From an uncultured Collinsella sp. (lineage in GTDB: Bacteria > Actinomycetota > Coriobacteriia > Coriobacteriales > Coriobacteriaceae), in contig URRT01000130.1 in assembly GCA_900550355.1 (NCBI GenBank), forward strand, positions 1 through 5,193: a DNA stretch of 5,193 bases, written 5' to 3'. Made by a program: the position numbers and the translations under genes. The notes beneath the pieces were generated by a model that was given only the letters and a program-made list of their open reading frames with translations, searched no databases and was not told the origin of the DNA. Shown piece by piece: positions 3,752-5,193 of the stretch; position 1 is the stretch's first letter, and each line of letters starts with the position of its first letter.

Positions 3752-5193
3752 GTGAGCGATTGCAAGAGGGTTTACCGTTTTGGAACCGACGCCCAGGGCA
3801 CCTGTGTCACCGAGGGCGACAAGTCCATGAACTTCGTGCTTGGCGGCAAAGGCGCTAACCTTGCCGAGATGAGCCGTATCGGCCTGCCGGTTCCCGGTGG
3901 CTTTACCATTACCTGCCAGACTTGCGTCGAGTACTCCGGTGCCGGCAACGTGTGGCCCGAGGGCGCACTCGATGAGATCGTTGCCGCCGAGGCGGACCTC
4001 GAGGCCCGCTGCGGCAAGAAGCTCGGCGACGCCTCCGATCCGCTGCTCGTGTCGGTTCGTTCGGGCGCTCCGTTCTCCATGCCCGGTATGATGGACACGG
4101 TCCTCAACTTGGGCCTCAATGACGATTCCGTCCAGGGCCTCATCGCGCAGACGCAGAACCCGCGTTTTGCCTGGGATAGCTATCGTCGCTTTATCCAGAT
4201 GTTCTCCAACGTCGTCATGGGTGTCGATGCCGACCTGTTCGAGAACGCCCTGACCCAGGCCCGCCTGGTCGCCGGCGTTCGCGTCGATTCCGAGCTTTCG
4301 GCCGAGGACCTGCAGGAACTCGTCGAGACCTTTAAGGGCATCTTCTCCGAGAACGTCGATGCCGCCCTGTATCCCGAGCTCGAGGTCGCCGATGGCAAGC
4401 CCGTCTTCCCGCACGATCCTGAGCTTCAGCTGCGCCTTGCCATCCAGGCCGTCTTTGGCAGCTGGATGAACGAGCGCGCCTGCATCTACCGCAAGCAGCA
4501 TGGCATTTCCGACGAGCTCGGTACTGCCGTCAACGTCCAGGCCATGGCCTTTGGCAACAAGGGCGAGACCTCTGCGACGGGCGTCGCCTTTACGCGTAAT
4601 CCGGCCGACGGCACCAAGGAGTTCTACGGTGACTTTTTGGTTAATGCCCAGGGCGAGGACGTCGTCGCCGGCATCCGCAACACCGAGCCCATTGGCGACC
4701 TCAAGGCCACCCCGGGCCTCGAGTCTGCAGGTGAAGAGCTCGAGCGCGTGTTCCTGACGCTCGAGGACCATTACCGCGATATGTGCGACATCGAGTTCAC
4801 CATTGAGCAGGGCAAGCTCTGGATGCTTCAGACCCGCGTGGGTAAGCGCACTGCTACCGCAGCCCTGCGCATCGCTATCGAAATGGTCGAGGAAGGCCTG
4901 ATCACCCGCGAAGAGGCCGTGAGCCGCATCGATCCTGCGCAGCTCGACCAGCTCCTTCACCCGCAGTTCGACGCCTCCAAGAAGTACGAGGTTCTGGCCA
5001 GCGGTCTTAACGCCAGCCCCGGTGCCGCCGTGGGCGAGGTCGTGTTCTCGAGCGATGACGCCGTCGCGCGCGCCAACGAGGGTCACAAGGTTATCCTGGT
5101 CCGCTGGGAGACCAACCCCGACGACCTGAAAGGCATGGTCGCCGCCGAGGGCATTCTGACAAGCCACGGTGGCAAGACGAGCCATGCCGCCGT
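3752..5193 (+). CDS. ppdK: Pyruvate,phosphate dikinase, N-terminal 480 residues (3' truncated by window edge)
   Basis: PPDK interconverts pyruvate, ATP and Pi with PEP, AMP and PPi through a phosphohistidine that swings between two active sites. Present are the ATP-grasp nucleotide domain and the start of the phosphohistidine domain; the PEP/pyruvate barrel lies beyond the window. Seen in order: GGKGANLAEM (31-40) with K33, VRSG with R103 (102-105), SMPGMMDTVLNLGLND (from 109), AFTRNP, NAQGEDVVAG (298-307), DIEF with D346 and E348, LQTR with Q360, and GGKTSHAA with T476 and H478. These line up with K22, R92, D321, E323, Q335, T453 and H455 of the Clostridium symbiosum enzyme as I recall its numbering, with offsets of 11 to 25 residues that change smoothly. 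GTG at 3752 is the only start after an in-frame stop at 3728. T476 is the expected target of the neighbouring PpsR. The loop before it reads TSHGGKTSH, where many homologues have TVRGGMTSH. Codon use is strongly biased, suggesting high expression. Confidence 0.97.
   Translation, partial: MSDCKRVYRFGTDAQGTCVTEGDKSMNFVLGGKGANLAEMSRIGLPVPGGFTITCQTCVEYSGAGNVWPEGALDEIVAAEADLEARCGKKLGDASDPLLVSVRSGAPFSMPGMMDTVLNLGLNDDSVQGLIAQTQNPRFAWDSYRRFIQMFSNVVMGVDADLFENALTQARLVAGVRVDSELSAEDLQELVETFKGIFSENVDAALYPELEVADGKPVFPHDPELQLRLAIQAVFGSWMNERACIYRKQHGISDELGTAVNVQAMAFGNKGETSATGVAFTRNPADGTKEFYGDFLVNAQGEDVVAGIRNTEPIGDLKATPGLESAGEELERVFLTLEDHYRDMCDIEFTIEQGKLWMLQTRVGKRTATAALRIAIEMVEEGLITREEAVSRIDPAQLDQLLHPQFDASKKYEVLASGLNASPGAAVGEVVFSSDDAVARANEGHKVILVRWETNPDDLKGMVAAEGILTSHGGKTSHAA

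Noticed and set aside
3710..5185. 491-codon open frame on the - strand opposite ppdK
   Set aside because: It mirrors the ppdK coding frame, where heavy use of GC-ending codons removes stops from the opposite strand. Its translation resembles no family I know, and the + strand gene is unmistakable with catalytic residues in place.
1..5193. Mobile element, CRISPR, toxin-antitoxin, phage or defence genes
   Set aside because: All coding space is filled by four housekeeping or metabolic genes, and the only long gap holds short regulatory-type symmetry with no long terminal repeats, array spacing or recombinase fragments.

Overview
The window is a high-GC bacterial segment with four protein genes, all on the + strand: the 3' end of glyQ, complete glyS, complete ppsR (the pyruvate,phosphate dikinase regulatory protein) and the 5' half of ppdK (pyruvate,phosphate dikinase). 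Strong use of GC-ending codons, a two-subunit glycyl-tRNA synthetase, a PPDK-type regulator and fairly cysteine-rich proteins together suggest an anaerobic Actinobacterium of the Coriobacteriia, with Collinsella or a relative as my best guess. That placement is inference from gene content and style; no marker gene was compared.

Layout: positions 1-445 hold the C-terminal half of the GlyRS alpha subunit. glyS (449-2545) follows after 3 bases, and ppsR (2580-3455) after another 34, so these three look like one transcription unit. A 296-base gap (3456-3751) follows. It is AT-rich at its upstream end and full of small symmetric elements: a 21-bp dyad, three same-strand TTTACC boxes spaced 11 and 21 bp, two candidate promoters and two leader hairpins. 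ppdK starts with GTG at 3752 and runs off the window just after its catalytic histidine.

How the genes fit together: GlyQ and GlyS form the alpha2beta2 synthetase that charges tRNA-Gly. PpsR is known to switch PPDK off and on by ADP-dependent phosphorylation and Pi-dependent dephosphorylation of a threonine two residues before the catalytic histidine. Both partners are present, and the target Thr (T476) and His (H478) are visible in ppdK. PPDK interconverts pyruvate + ATP + Pi with PEP + AMP + PPi. The enzyme and its switch are adjacent but apparently on separate transcripts, with the switch travelling with a translation operon.

I see no mobile element, CRISPR array, tRNA or rRNA, and no unknown protein family. 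The less ordinary content is non-coding: a near-identical 14-base stem-loop just before the ribosome binding sites of both ppsR and ppdK, and the structured ppdK upstream region.
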